A stretch of 64,000 nucleotides of DNA from Clostridiales bacterium Firm_13 (GCA_001603035.1 LVAS01000004.1:1-64000); one strand, 5' to 3'; numbered from the stretch's first letter, positions 49,017-59,223 are shown. Program-made: numbers and translations. Notes: generated by a model not told the origin, from the letters alone.

Positions 49017-51119
49017 ATGATGAAACGAATCCGGATCCCTTTCGATCGACTTATCCTCCTTCTGATTCTTGCAATATTTCTTCTGACTTCGGTCTTGCAA
49101 GTAAGTAAATTCTTCGGTCGCAATGATCTGATCTTTGACCGCCTGTTGAGTAGCGGGAGGACGGCTTCTGTCGAATACTATATCGGCGGTACTGCCGACT
49201 CGCCGGTCAGTACAGTTGCTACGGCCGAGGATACTTCGTTTACGACGGATCGCAAAGCGCTTTCGACACTGGAATCTCCGACCTGGATCCGTATTCGAGT
49301 TCCCGATGTCTCCTCCGATTTGAATCGTGTCGTCTTTGTTCCGCATGAGTTTGTGAAGATGAGCCAGGCTTTTTGCTATTCGGGCGGCAAGTTAACAAGC
49401 CTGATCGTTGAGAATGACCATCTCTATCCGTTTATTCATCTGCCGGCAAGCCGGGATCCCGGCACTTACATTTATATGAAGTTTGATGATCTGGCGTCCC
49501 ACTTCAATTTCTCTGTGCGCACGGACAGGGAAGATGTGTTCATCGGATACCAGCATGTCCTTTTGATGTACAGACTTTCCAATATTGCGATTGTAGCGGT
49601 TATTTTTATCGTTAACCTCGCGTTCTATCGGATGGATCACTATCGGGATCATCTGATTCATTCGATCATGCTGATTTCGACCACGAATATACTATTCCAG
49701 ATCTCGGGTATCCAGAAGCTGCTTGTAGGATTCAACGACGCGGGATACAGCTATATCTGGGGCCTGGTCACGAGCCTCTCCGCGGTGTTTTTCTTGTATA
49801 CGTATTTTGGCGTTGATAAAATGTCCAAATTCCTTCGGTACTCTTTCCGGACGATCATTTTGCTGAATATCGGTCTCCTGATCGCGGTGAATTTGATACG
49901 CAATCTCTCGTTCATCTCCAACGAGTTCTCGGTTCTTCTTCTCGTGATCTGCGCCGCCGGGCTGTTTGTGTCGGCGTATGCGATCCTTCGAATACGAGAG
50001 ATTACCGCTCCGTTCGCGTTCGGGATGCTCTTCCTTTTTCTCGGAACGGGAATCTATGTCCTCGCGACCTTCGGGTATATCTCGTGGAATGACTTTACCG
50101 CGAATGCCATCTTTGCGGCGGCGGCGGTGGAGGCCGTGCTCTTTACGATCGGAATCTTCGGAAAGAGCAAGTTGGAACAGAAGCGGATTCAGGAACTTGA
50201 AACGGAAGTCGCGACAGACCCTCTTACGGGACTTCGCAATCGACTCTATTTCGAGCGAACTGAAATTCCTCACATCGAAGAAGAAGAGAAGGCGGGAACC
50301 CCAACTTCCTTTCTTATGATGGACATTGACCACTTCAAATTGATCAACGATACCTACGGCCATGCAGGCGGCGACAAGGTGCTGCAGGAATTGGCGCAAA
50401 TCCTCCACGAGAATCTCCGCGATCAAGACATCAGCATGCGATGGGGCGGAGAAGAATTCCTGATTACGTTAAGGAATACGAGTCTTCACAAGGCTTCTCT
50501 CACCGCGGAAAAGATTCGCGGCGCCGTCGAAAGTCATAGGTTTGGAGGAATCGGGAAGGTGACCGTCAGTATCGGTATCGCCGAAAAAGTAAAAGGAGAG
50601 TCCTTCGAAGACTGTATTCGGCAGGCGGACGATGCGATGTACCAAGCCAAGAAGCAGGGTCGGAATCGAGTTGCGGTCGCTTTTGAAGGCAATGCGCCGA
50701 TCCGGATTAAGTGGAGTAATCTTCTCGCCTGCGGTAACCCGATTATCGATGCGGAACATCGTGAGTTACTCGCACTGATGAACGCCGCGATTGAGGCTAA
50801 TTTTGAACAGAATGAGAAAGGTCGCTTCCCCGGTGTACTTGAGAAGATTCTTGCCCGATCCGCCGAGCATTTTCAGCATGAGGAGGCGATCCTGCGGGCG
50901 GCAATCTATCCGGAACTCGAAGAGCACTGTCGCATGCACGGGAAGATTCTTGCGGATGCCGAGTCCTTGCGCACCGAAATCATACGCGGTGAGAAGACCC
51001 CCGCCGATGCCGTTGAATTTCTTGTGAATCGGCTTGTGATGGGGCACCTCATCTCCGATGACATTCGCTACTTCTCTTATCTTCACGGAGAAGAGATATC
51101 CTCGAAAGAAGAACAGTGA
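49017..51119 (+). CDS. 7TM sensor - GGDEF diguanylate cyclase - hemerythrin domain protein
   Basis: 7TM block; RDQD I-site five residues before GGEEF; C-terminal hemerythrin motif (IIDAEHRELLALMN, HFQHEEAIL, HCRMHGKIL). Confidence 0.93.
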   Translation: MMKRIRIPFDRLILLLILAIFLLTSVLQVSKFFGRNDLIFDRLLSSGRTASVEYYIGGTADSPVSTVATAEDTSFTTDRKALSTLESPTWIRIRVPDVSSDLNRVVFVPHEFVKMSQAFCYSGGKLTSLIVENDHLYPFIHLPASRDPGTYIYMKFDDLASHFNFSVRTDREDVFIGYQHVLLMYRLSNIAIVAVIFIVNLAFYRMDHYRDHLIHSIMLISTTNILFQISGIQKLLVGFNDAGYSYIWGLVTSLSAVFFLYTYFGVDKMSKFLRYSFRTIILLNIGLLIAVNLIRNLSFISNEFSVLLLVICAAGLFVSAYAILRIREITAPFAFGMLFLFLGTGIYVLATFGYISWNDFTANAIFAAAAVEAVLFTIGIFGKSKLEQKRIQELETEVATDPLTGLRNRLYFERTEIPHIEEEEKAGTPTSFLMMDIDHFKLINDTYGHAGGDKVLQELAQILHENLRDQDISMRWGGEEFLITLRNTSLHKASLTAEKIRGAVESHRFGGIGKVTVSIGIAEKVKGESFEDCIRQADDAMYQAKKQGRNRVAVAFEGNAPIRIKWSNLLACGNPIIDAEHRELLALMNAAIEANFEQNEKGRFPGVLEKILARSAEHFQHEEAILRAAIYPELEEHCRMHGKILADAESLRTEIIRGEKTPADAVEFLVNRLVMGHLISDDIRYFSYLHGEEISSKEEQ

Positions 51120-51682
51120 GAGATCCGGCGCGGCGTGCCTTGCGCCGAAGACCGGTCCTTATGACGGAACGCCTGATTTTGCGACATTTACGCCGCCGCG
51201 ATCTTCCGTCGCTCTATTTAATTCTTTGCGATGACGAAGTCATGTATGCCTATAACGGCGCATTCAGTAAGCGAGAAGCCCGCGCGTGGTTCAATAAACA
51301 GCGCGTTCGATATAGGCGGACCGGTTTGGGGCTTTGGGCGGTTGTTCTTCGAGAAACGGGCGAGATGATCGGCCAATGCGGCCTGACGCGACAGCCGGCA
51401 GGCGATCGGGAGGTTCTCGAGATCGGCTATCTACTCGCTCGCAAATACTGGCATCGCGGATACGCCGTCGAAGCGGCGGGTGCATGCCGGGACTTTGCCT
51501 TTCATACCCTGCATGCTCCTTTTGTCTGCTCGATTATACGAGATACCAACACCGCATCGCAGAAGGTTGCGCTGCGGATCGGCATGCGTCGCGAAAGTGA
51601 ATTTGTCAAACACGATCGAGGAATCGACATGCTACATTATCTCTATCTCATGACCGCCGACGATTACCAAAGACTGTGCTGA
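51116..51682 (+). CDS. GNAT family acetyltransferase (RimJ-like)
   Basis: TERLILRHLRRRDLPSLY, EIGYLLARKYWHRGYAVEAAGACRDFAF; GTGA overlap with upstream stop. Confidence 0.9.
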   Translation: MRDPARRALRRRPVLMTERLILRHLRRRDLPSLYLILCDDEVMYAYNGAFSKREARAWFNKQRVRYRRTGLGLWAVVLRETGEMIGQCGLTRQPAGDREVLEIGYLLARKYWHRGYAVEAAGACRDFAFHTLHAPFVCSIIRDTNTASQKVALRIGMRRESEFVKHDRGIDMLHYLYLMTADDYQRLC

Positions 51683-51770
51683 ACCTCCGATTTTTTGTGC
51701 GCCCAAAACAGGAATATCCGTTACAATAACAGGATAGTAATTCTCTTAAACATCCGCCGGGGGGCGGAGG

Positions 51771-52718
51771 GTGTCCGGTTCTCGGATTCCGAGCACATCG
51801 GAAAGAGGAATAGGGGTTGTCATGAAGAATCGTCAATTACGGTCCAATCTTATTCTGTTTTTAACGGCGATCATATGGGGCTTCGCGTTTGTCGCGCAGA
51901 GCGTCGGAATGAAATATGTCGGCGCCTTTACCTTCAACGGAATCCGATTCCTTCTCGGCGCCGTCTCTCTCTTACCGCTTCTCCTTTTCTTAAAGAGCAA
52001 GAAATCGACCGACGCTCCGGCTGTATCTCGTCGACGCGTGATCGGTTCCGGCGCTGCGGCGGGGACGGTCTTATTTCTGGCGGCCACGCTGCAACAAGCG
52101 GGGCTTGCCTATACATCGGCAGGTAAGGCGGCTTTTCTTACGGGACTCTACATCATCCTTGTACCGATCCTCGGGATCTTTCTCCGACATAAGGCGGAGA
52201 TAAATACATGGATCGGCGTCGTACTCGCCGTTCTCGGGCTTTACTTACTCAGTGTCAAAGGCGATTTCTCGGTCGAGTTCGGCGATCTGCTCGAGATCAT
52301 CGGCGCTTTCTTCTGGGCGATTCATATTCTGTTAATTGATCGATTTACCAAGAAGATGGATGCGATTTCACTTTCGTTTGTTCAGTTTCTGATGTGTTCG
52401 GTACTTAGTATTGCCGCCGCGTTCCTTTTTGAGACCGTCTCCCTTCAGGGTATCTTTTCTGCGGGAGTGCCGATTCTCTACGGGGGACTTCTTTCGGTGG
52501 GAGTCGCTTACACCTTACAAGTCGTCGGACAGAAACATGCGAAGCCTTCCCATGCCGCAATCATTATGAGCCTCGAATCCGTTTTCGCGGCAATCGGCGG
52601 AGCGATCCTCCTCCATGAGAATCTTGGCATTCGCGGGTATATCGGCTGTGCGCTGATGCTTGCGGGCATGGTGGTCACGCAGCTTCGCTTTCCCAAACGT
52701 GAGCAGGCAAAGGCATAA
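51771..52718 (+). CDS. EamA/DMT family transporter (start may be internal, 51822)
   Basis: SNLILFLTAIIWGFAFVAQSVGM; two EamA repeats. Confidence 0.9.
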   Translation: MSGSRIPSTSERGIGVVMKNRQLRSNLILFLTAIIWGFAFVAQSVGMKYVGAFTFNGIRFLLGAVSLLPLLLFLKSKKSTDAPAVSRRRVIGSGAAAGTVLFLAATLQQAGLAYTSAGKAAFLTGLYIILVPILGIFLRHKAEINTWIGVVLAVLGLYLLSVKGDFSVEFGDLLEIIGAFFWAIHILLIDRFTKKMDAISLSFVQFLMCSVLSIAAAFLFETVSLQGIFSAGVPILYGGLLSVGVAYTLQVVGQKHAKPSHAAIIMSLESVFAAIGGAILLHENLGIRGYIGCALMLAGMVVTQLRFPKREQAKA

Positions 52719-52786
52719 CTGAGCAGCGCCGCATGTCTGTTGTATTCCTCGCGACGTATAGAATCAAGCACGATTCGACACAGAGG

Positions 52787-53482
52787 TTATAACTTGATCC
52801 AACCCTTTTCAAGCCAATACCTGTTATCGACGGAGAGCGTCTTTTCCTTCGGTGCCAACATCTGGTGCATGGCTCTTGTCGCGGCGAAAAGGAATCGGAC
52901 TTTAATTCCCTTTCGTCCGGGGCGAAAAGAACGATAGCGTCGTGCCAACCGGCGTGCCTTTTTCACAATCTGATCTCGTCTCTTTGGAGACAGATCTTTC
53001 CAATAAACACCCTCTAAGAGACCGATGCCCAATCGCTTTACGTCGGACACGCCGAGCCACCGAAGACTCGTTTGAATATCCTTCTGTGCGCCGCCGTTAA
53101 AAACTCCGATTGCGTCGGTCAGGATGACAGCTCTCTTTTTGAACATGCGGTCATCCGGTCGATGGACCATCCAGCGGACACAGAGATGATCGAGAAGAGA
53201 TTTCATTTGGCCGGTCGTACGGAGAGCGTAGACGGGTGAGGTAAAGACAAGAAGATCCGCATTGAGAAGGGATTCCCAAATCGGAAGCACAAAGGCAGAA
53301 TGAGGGCAATGCGCTTCACCTATCAGGAAACAGCTTTTACAGCCGCAACAGAAATGCGGTAAATCCTTGGGCAGATAGAACTCTGTGATCGTATTTCCCG
53401 CTCGAAGCGAATCGAGAAAAGCCTCCTTGATCTTGTAGGTACAGCCCCGGACTTCGGTGCCGTTGATGACGGTGATTTTCAT
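52787..53482 (-). CDS. Flavodoxin-fold NAD(P)H-dependent oxidoreductase
   Basis: MKITVINGTEVRGCTYKIKEAFLDSL, FCCGCKSCFLIGEAHCPH, VFTSPVYALRTTGQMKSLLDHL. Confidence 0.88.
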   Translation of the reverse strand: MKITVINGTEVRGCTYKIKEAFLDSLRAGNTITEFYLPKDLPHFCCGCKSCFLIGEAHCPHSAFVLPIWESLLNADLLVFTSPVYALRTTGQMKSLLDHLCVRWMVHRPDDRMFKKRAVILTDAIGVFNGGAQKDIQTSLRWLGVSDVKRLGIGLLEGVYWKDLSPKRRDQIVKKARRLARRYRSFRPGRKGIKVRFLFAATRAMHQMLAPKEKTLSVDNRYWLEKGWIKL

Positions 53483-53522
53483 AGCGGTACTCCTCACTTC
53501 ATAAAATATGATTGGTATGAGA

Positions 53523-54116
53523 TTACGATTGCGGCGAAGAAGGCGCGAACCCATCCAACAGCCCCGCGACCAATTTCTCGACAAAGGCATGTCGATCGAC
53601 TGTCTTTTGCATATCAAGCCGCAGCATACCCGGTATTATTTTCTTTCCCAGAAAGGCAGTCTGGAGAGCCGATGTCAGAAGGAATGCGATCCAGTTCTTC
53701 TCCTCAGTCGTACGATTCTCCTGCAATGCGAGCGCGAATCCTTTCTGCGATCTGGCAGAATTCGACTCCTCTGTATAATCGCCGTAATCGCCGAGAATCG
53801 AGATTCTCGAGATCGAGTCATTTTCGAAAAGAAAATCGAAGACCTGAACGGCCCAATCGGTCAAACGTTCCCGGTCATTACAATATGTCTTGTTGACCGA
53901 TGCGAACCCGGATATGACCTGATTGATGATTCGTTGTACACAGATGGTTATGAGGTTCTCCTTAGTTTGAAAATGATAATTGACCAGACCGACTCCGATA
54001 CCGGCTCTTTCTGCGATCGCGCGAGTAGTGATCGCAGATATATTGCCGGCACTCTCTCGGATCAGTTCGGTGGTTATTCGGATAATTTTTTCCTTCCCTT
54101 TGGAATCTCTCTGCAT
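53523..54116 (-). CDS. TetR family transcriptional regulator
   Basis: KIIRITTELIRESAGNISAITTRAIAERAGIGVGLVNYHFQTKENLI. Confidence 0.9.
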   Translation of the reverse strand: MQRDSKGKEKIIRITTELIRESAGNISAITTRAIAERAGIGVGLVNYHFQTKENLITICVQRIINQVISGFASVNKTYCNDRERLTDWAVQVFDFLFENDSISRISILGDYGDYTEESNSARSQKGFALALQENRTTEEKNWIAFLLTSALQTAFLGKKIIPGMLRLDMQKTVDRHAFVEKLVAGLLDGFAPSSPQS

Positions 54117-54451
54117 AACGCCCCCTCGAAGTTCTTGTTGTCTGCTATCGTCATATTCCGGGTGTGACAGAGACGGCTGATCGGTGACTGTCTGAATGAA
54201 CTGAACAATAAACTGAACGACGTTCAATTTCCAGTATAGATGAGTCGAGCGACTTGTCAATACTAAGAGAGCCGGTTCGTCGGCATAAGGGAAGCATTGA
54301 AGTATCTGCTCAGTTTGTCTAAAAAAGACGTCCCGTCATGCTGATCTGGAGGTTTATGCCAATCAATAATTTCATTGGATAAAATTATCCGTTACTACTA
54401 GATTGCCACTAATTCGTTTATCTTTTCGTCATTAAACAATAGATAATAACG

Positions 54452-54694
54452 TTGACAAAAATATTCCCGGATGATAAAAATGAACTAGACTCAAAAAACT
54501 TTTTATGGAAAAGATTACAGTGCGCTTTAAAGAGCACAAAAGAGAACACAATAGAATCTCTTGTTAATGGATTGGCAAAGAACATGCCCGTTGCGGTGTT
54601 TTTTGCGCTAAACGATCGATTGAATAACACTGAAGTCTTTCGTCCAGACGGATCATCCTGGATACAAGATAGCTTTGAGCGGTATTGGGATTGA
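54452..54694 (+). CDS. Small hypothetical protein or gene remnant
   Basis: 80-aa AT-rich ORF; stop codon coincides with start of the repeat unit. Confidence 0.4.
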   Translation: MTKIFPDDKNELDSKNFLWKRLQCALKSTKENTIESLVNGLAKNMPVAVFFALNDRLNNTEVFRPDGSSWIQDSFERYWD

Positions 54695-54869
54695 TGAGCG
54701 AGACAATTATTTTAATAGAACCATGTGCTAAGTATCCGGCCGCATATTTGACTGTTCAACGCTCCAATGGATTGGATGCTTCAGATTGAAACTACGCTTC
54801 AAATATCTATATCGGCGGACATACCTGCCTTCATTCGGATGATGATCTTGCAGGTTCTTAGGTCAATCG
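54692..54869 (+). repeat. Direct repeat R, copy 1
   Basis: 152-bp core 54718-54869 ~97% identical to 56142-56293; similarity extends back to the preceding stop codon. Confidence 0.95.
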
Positions 54870-54929
54870 AGGCCCTGATGTTTATTCATTGCTACATTGT
54901 CGTAGTAGATCAACGGGAGGCCATCCACA

Positions 54930-55433
54930 ATGAAAAAGGCGAATAAGCACAAGACAATTTTGATCATAGGTATTGCTTTGGTGCTTTTTTCAGAGGCATT
55001 TGTTGGAGCATTTATCCTATTTACGCAATGGCGAGATGGAAATGCGAAATGGTTGCACATGAAATCTCAAATTGTCCAAGACAACTCGGTGGTTAAAAAC
55101 ATATATCGTATAGACTCCGGATCCCACTGTGACATTATGATCGATTTAAATGCTTATGCAAGCTACGAACAAGTAGACGCAATTCAACATGACATAAATT
55201 CTCAGTTGAAAAACAAAGAAACTTTGCAAGAAATTACGACGTATCACAAAGCACATGCTTCCGGAGATCTCGACAGCATTAAAATCTATATTCTTAATGC
55301 AGGCGATGATGTGTACCTGCTCAGTTATGTTGCATCAAAGAAAGATGATTATGATATGTGGCATTGCGACATTATCGTTGATCATAATAATAACGAAATG
55401 GAAGGTTGTACATCTGATTTCGAACCGAAATAG
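54930..55433 (+). CDS. Membrane-anchored hypothetical protein, paralog A
   Basis: MKKANKHKTILIIGIALVLFSEAFVGAFILFTQWRDGNAKW; similar to 55606-56118. Confidence 0.75.
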   Translation: MKKANKHKTILIIGIALVLFSEAFVGAFILFTQWRDGNAKWLHMKSQIVQDNSVVKNIYRIDSGSHCDIMIDLNAYASYEQVDAIQHDINSQLKNKETLQEITTYHKAHASGDLDSIKIYILNAGDDVYLLSYVASKKDDYDMWHCDIIVDHNNNEMEGCTSDFEPK

Positions 55434-55605
55434 GCAGGTCAAATCCCGCGACTCTTATCTTAACGGAGCAACGTTATTCCAGACAAACTACCTAGCATGA
55501 ACATCAGAAAAGTGCCCAGTATCGCCATCTGTTTTCTTATTTTTCGACCGAGGCTCTTATGTCTTTGCTACATCGTTGAAGCAGATAAGCGGGAGATCGT
55601 CCTAA

Positions 55606-56118
55606 ATGAAAATGACGAAAAAGCACAAGATAATATTGATCAATTGTATTGCAATGGCACTTGTTTCCGGAGCCTTTGTCGGAGCGTTCCTTCTTTTTAA
55701 TAATTGGAGAAATGAGAATGCGAAATGGTTTGCCTTGAAAGAACAAATTGTTGAGGAGAATTCGCTGGTTAAAAATGTATATCGAAGAGATATGGGCCCT
55801 GCCTGTCACATTATGATTGTATTGAATTCTTCTGCAAACTTTGATCAAATCGAAGCAATCTATAAAAGTGTACTAACGCATTTATGCGATGAAGAAACAC
55901 GTAAAGAACTCATAACGTATCACAACGGACACGCTTCCGGAGAGCTTGCTTTTTTGGAGATTGATTTCCGAGATTCAGAAGATAAAACATTGCTATATGG
56001 ATTTATTGCATCTAAAAAAGATGGATTTGAAGAATGGTATGTTGATGACGCAATCGACCCAGACAGCCAACATCTGAAGTACAACATGTCAGATTACACA
56101 ACGACAAACGATGATTGA
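55606..56118 (+). CDS. Membrane-anchored hypothetical protein, paralog B
   Basis: MKMTKKHKIILINCIAMALVSGAFVGAFLLFNNWRNENAKW; similar to paralog A. Confidence 0.75.
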   Translation: MKMTKKHKIILINCIAMALVSGAFVGAFLLFNNWRNENAKWFALKEQIVEENSLVKNVYRRDMGPACHIMIVLNSSANFDQIEAIYKSVLTHLCDEETRKELITYHNGHASGELAFLEIDFRDSEDKTLLYGFIASKKDGFEEWYVDDAIDPDSQHLKYNMSDYTTTNDD

Positions 56119-56293
56119 TGATCGAGACAATTATGTAATAAGAACCATATGCTAAGTATCCGGCTGCATATTTGACTGTTCAACGCTCCAATGGATTGGA
56201 TGCTTCAGATTGAAACGACGCTTCAAATATCTATATCGGCGGACATACCTGCCTTCATTCGGATGATGATCTTGCAGGTTCTTGGGTCAATCG
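56116..56293 (+). repeat. Direct repeat R, copy 2
   Basis: See copy 1; 4 mismatches in 152 bp by eye. Confidence 0.95.
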
Positions 56294-56419
56294 GCGAGCG
56301 GTTTTGTGCCATTCGCACGGTATCGTTTTCGTTGCAAATGCTGGGTGATCGTTTTAGTATGTTAACAATGTTTCTTGACGTTGCATTGCAAGACTCGATC
56401 CGGGCTGGGGGGGATTATC

Positions 56420-59137
56420 GTGCGAGTACTTTCTGATTTGCGATTTCGGGGTGAGTTCCGCGATTACCAAAGCGAAGTTCTCAATTCGACCGATCAATAT
56501 CTGAAGGATGGGAAGCTCCATATTGTCGCCGCGCCCGGCAGCGGGAAAACAACGCTGGGAATGGAGTTGATTTGTCGGGTGAATCGGCCGGCGCTCATCC
56601 TCTCGCCGACGGTCACGATCCGGCAGCAATGGGGCGAACGGTTTGCGGAGAGTTTCCTGCCGATTGGCGAAGATGCCTCGGACTATGTCTCGTTCGATCT
56701 GCACCGACCCTCGCAGATTACGACAATTACCTATCAAGCGCTTTACGCCGCCTGTAACCGGATATCCGTGAAGGAAGAGTCGGACGACGAAGAGGGCGAG
56801 AGCGGAACCGTGATTGATTTCCGGGATTTTGACTTGCTGCGTGTTATCCGTGAGGCCGGTATCGGCACGATTTGTCTTGATGAGGCGCATCACCTCAAGA
56901 ATGAATGGCACAAGGCGCTCTCCGCCTTTCTTTCCGCGCTCGGGAGAGATGCGACGCTGATCTCACTGACCGCGACGCCCCCTTACGACAGCACTCCCGG
57001 CGAATGGGAGAAATACATCGGCTTATGCGGCGAAATCGATGCGGAGATCTATGTGCCTCAGCTTGTCGCGCAAAAGTCGCTCTGTCCGCACCAGGATTAT
57101 GTGTATTTCAATTACCCGACGGCGGAAGAGAAAGAAATATTCAACCAATATAAGCAAAAGGCGCTGACCTGCACCGAAACGGTTCTTCTGAGTCCACTCT
57201 TTGACGAGCTTCTGGCGAGTTCTGGGTTGCTGACCGATTTTCGCGCAAAAGAGGAGTGCATTCTCGAGAATGCCAAAGGCTTTATCGCGATTCTCTGTAT
57301 GGCGAAACATCGCTCGATTCCGTTGCCCAAGGCCCTGATCCGATTGCTCTCTCCGCGCGGGCGACTTCCGGCGTTCTCGCTTGCCTTTGCGGAAACGGCG
57401 TTTCAGTTTGTGATCGATTCTCCGGACATTTTTTCGGAACGTGTTTCGACCCGCCTGCACACCGTTCTTTCCGAGAACGGGGTGATTGAAGAACGGAAGG
57501 TATGTCTGCAATCGACCGCGAAGCTCAACCGTCTTCTTCTTTCTTCGACGGGAAAAGCGATCGGAATCAACGAGATCGTCCGGAGTGAATCGAGTAACCT
57601 CGGGAAAGATCTTAGAATGCTGATTCTGACCGATTACGTCCGGAAAAATGCGATGAAGACAATCGGAGGGGACGAGCCCATCGCCGTGATGGGCGCCGTG
57701 CCGATCTTCGAATCGGTGAGGAGAAGCTGCGGAAATCAGGTCCGCCTCGCACTTCTTACAGGGCAGGTCGCTCTTATTCCCAAAGACATATTTGGCGGAA
57801 TCCTTGCAATCGCCGAAAAGCAAGGGGTAACCGTTCGCGAACGGGAACTCCCGAACACGGACTGTCTCGAAATTGTTTTCGGCGGCACCGGCAAGAGCCG
57901 AGTCGCCGTCATAACGGAGGCGTTCGGCTGCGGACTCATCCAGGTTCTTGTCGGCACGAAGTCCCTGCTCGGAGAGGGATGGGATTCGCCTTGCATCAAT
58001 TCACTTATCCTTGCGAGCTTTGTCGGAAGCTTTGTACTTTCCAATCAGATGCGAGGCCGCGCCATCCGCACGGATGTGAATACACCGGGAAAGGTGGCCA
58101 ATATCTGGCATCTGGTTACGGTGGAGCCTCCCTTTGTCTCGGACAATCCGATTCTGGAAACCCTGGCAAAGCCGATGCTCGAGGACAAAGAATCGATTCC
58201 GAGTGAGGATTTTCAGACGCTACAGCGACGATTCGAGTGCTTTCTTGCGCCCTCCTATTCCGGCAATCGGATCGAGAACGGAATCGAACGGTTGGATATC
58301 ATCCGGCCGCCCTATAACGAAAAAGGGTTCCGGCATATCAACGAACAGATGCTTCGAATGGCGGCGGACAGAGCGTCCGTGGCTGCGCGCTGGAACGGGA
58401 CGGTGGGAAGGATGGAAGTACTCGAAGCAGACGAGGTACCGAAGACGGTTGTTCCCCGAGGGTTTCTGTTCGTCAACGCATTTCTTATACTGATCGTATC
58501 GATTCTTTTCTACGGTTTTACACAAGTGTTTTCGCGTTCGATCACGACCGTGGGACTAAAGTCCCCAACTTTCGCGAGTTTTGCCATTACACTTCTCGTC
58601 CTCCTTTTTTGCGCTTATTTGTTCTGCTGGGGACTCGTCAAAATCGTGAGGTATATCTCACCGCGAAAGACCATAGAAGAACTCGGAAAATGCGTGTTCC
58701 TTACACTGAAAGACATGAGCGAGATCGAGAGCCGAGATGCGAGGGTCGAGGTTTCATCAGACAATCTGAGAACCTCCGTCTACTGCTGCCTGGCAAATGC
58801 GACCCTGCATGAGAAATATGTGTTTGCGGAGGCGGTCCGAGAATTGCTATCCGGGATAGCCAATCCCCGGTACGTCCTGGTGAAACGGTACCGGATCCTG
58901 TTCCTTCCCGTTCTTTCCTATTCCCACAGCTATGCCTGTCCGTCGGTCATCTCACGCAAAAAGGAGAATGCGGAGATTCTCGCGCAGTATCTCAGTAAAA
59001 GTGCGGGAGGATTTTCTCTTGTCTATACACGGAGCGAAGTGGGAAGGAGGGCGCTGCTCAAGTGCCGCAAACGATCTTATATGAATTTGAACGAATCGAT
59101 GACAAAGAGAAAGAAGATGACGAATTCTTGGGAGTAG
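56420..59137 (+). CDS. SF2 DEAD/DEAH-box helicase with C-terminal TM segments and unassigned domain
   Basis: FRDYQSEVLNSTDQYLKDGKLHIVAAPGSGKTTLGMEL, ICLDEAHHLKNEW, ISLTATPP, LLGEGWDSPCINSLI, QMRGRAIR; GTG start after G7. Confidence 0.9.
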   Translation: MRVLSDLRFRGEFRDYQSEVLNSTDQYLKDGKLHIVAAPGSGKTTLGMELICRVNRPALILSPTVTIRQQWGERFAESFLPIGEDASDYVSFDLHRPSQITTITYQALYAACNRISVKEESDDEEGESGTVIDFRDFDLLRVIREAGIGTICLDEAHHLKNEWHKALSAFLSALGRDATLISLTATPPYDSTPGEWEKYIGLCGEIDAEIYVPQLVAQKSLCPHQDYVYFNYPTAEEKEIFNQYKQKALTCTETVLLSPLFDELLASSGLLTDFRAKEECILENAKGFIAILCMAKHRSIPLPKALIRLLSPRGRLPAFSLAFAETAFQFVIDSPDIFSERVSTRLHTVLSENGVIEERKVCLQSTAKLNRLLLSSTGKAIGINEIVRSESSNLGKDLRMLILTDYVRKNAMKTIGGDEPIAVMGAVPIFESVRRSCGNQVRLALLTGQVALIPKDIFGGILAIAEKQGVTVRERELPNTDCLEIVFGGTGKSRVAVITEAFGCGLIQVLVGTKSLLGEGWDSPCINSLILASFVGSFVLSNQMRGRAIRTDVNTPGKVANIWHLVTVEPPFVSDNPILETLAKPMLEDKESIPSEDFQTLQRRFECFLAPSYSGNRIENGIERLDIIRPPYNEKGFRHINEQMLRMAADRASVAARWNGTVGRMEVLEADEVPKTVVPRGFLFVNAFLILIVSILFYGFTQVFSRSITTVGLKSPTFASFAITLLVLLFCAYLFCWGLVKIVRYISPRKTIEELGKCVFLTLKDMSEIESRDARVEVSSDNLRTSVYCCLANATLHEKYVFAEAVRELLSGIANPRYVLVKRYRILFLPVLSYSHSYACPSVISRKKENAEILAQYLSKSAGGFSLVYTRSEVGRRALLKCRKRSYMNLNESMTKRKKMTNSWE

Positions 59138-59223
59138 AAACTTTTTTGAACTGCCCCATTAATGAAGTGCGATCTTTGCTGTCTCGCTCGATTGCCGGTT
59201 GGATTCGTACGTGGGGAAGCCGA

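Noticed and set aside
56191-56436. 81-aa ORF MDWMLQIETTLQISISADIPAF...
   Set aside because: Lies in the repeat R and runs into the helicase start; no RBS; more likely decayed sequence than a gene, although both repeat copies keep the first 31 codons open.
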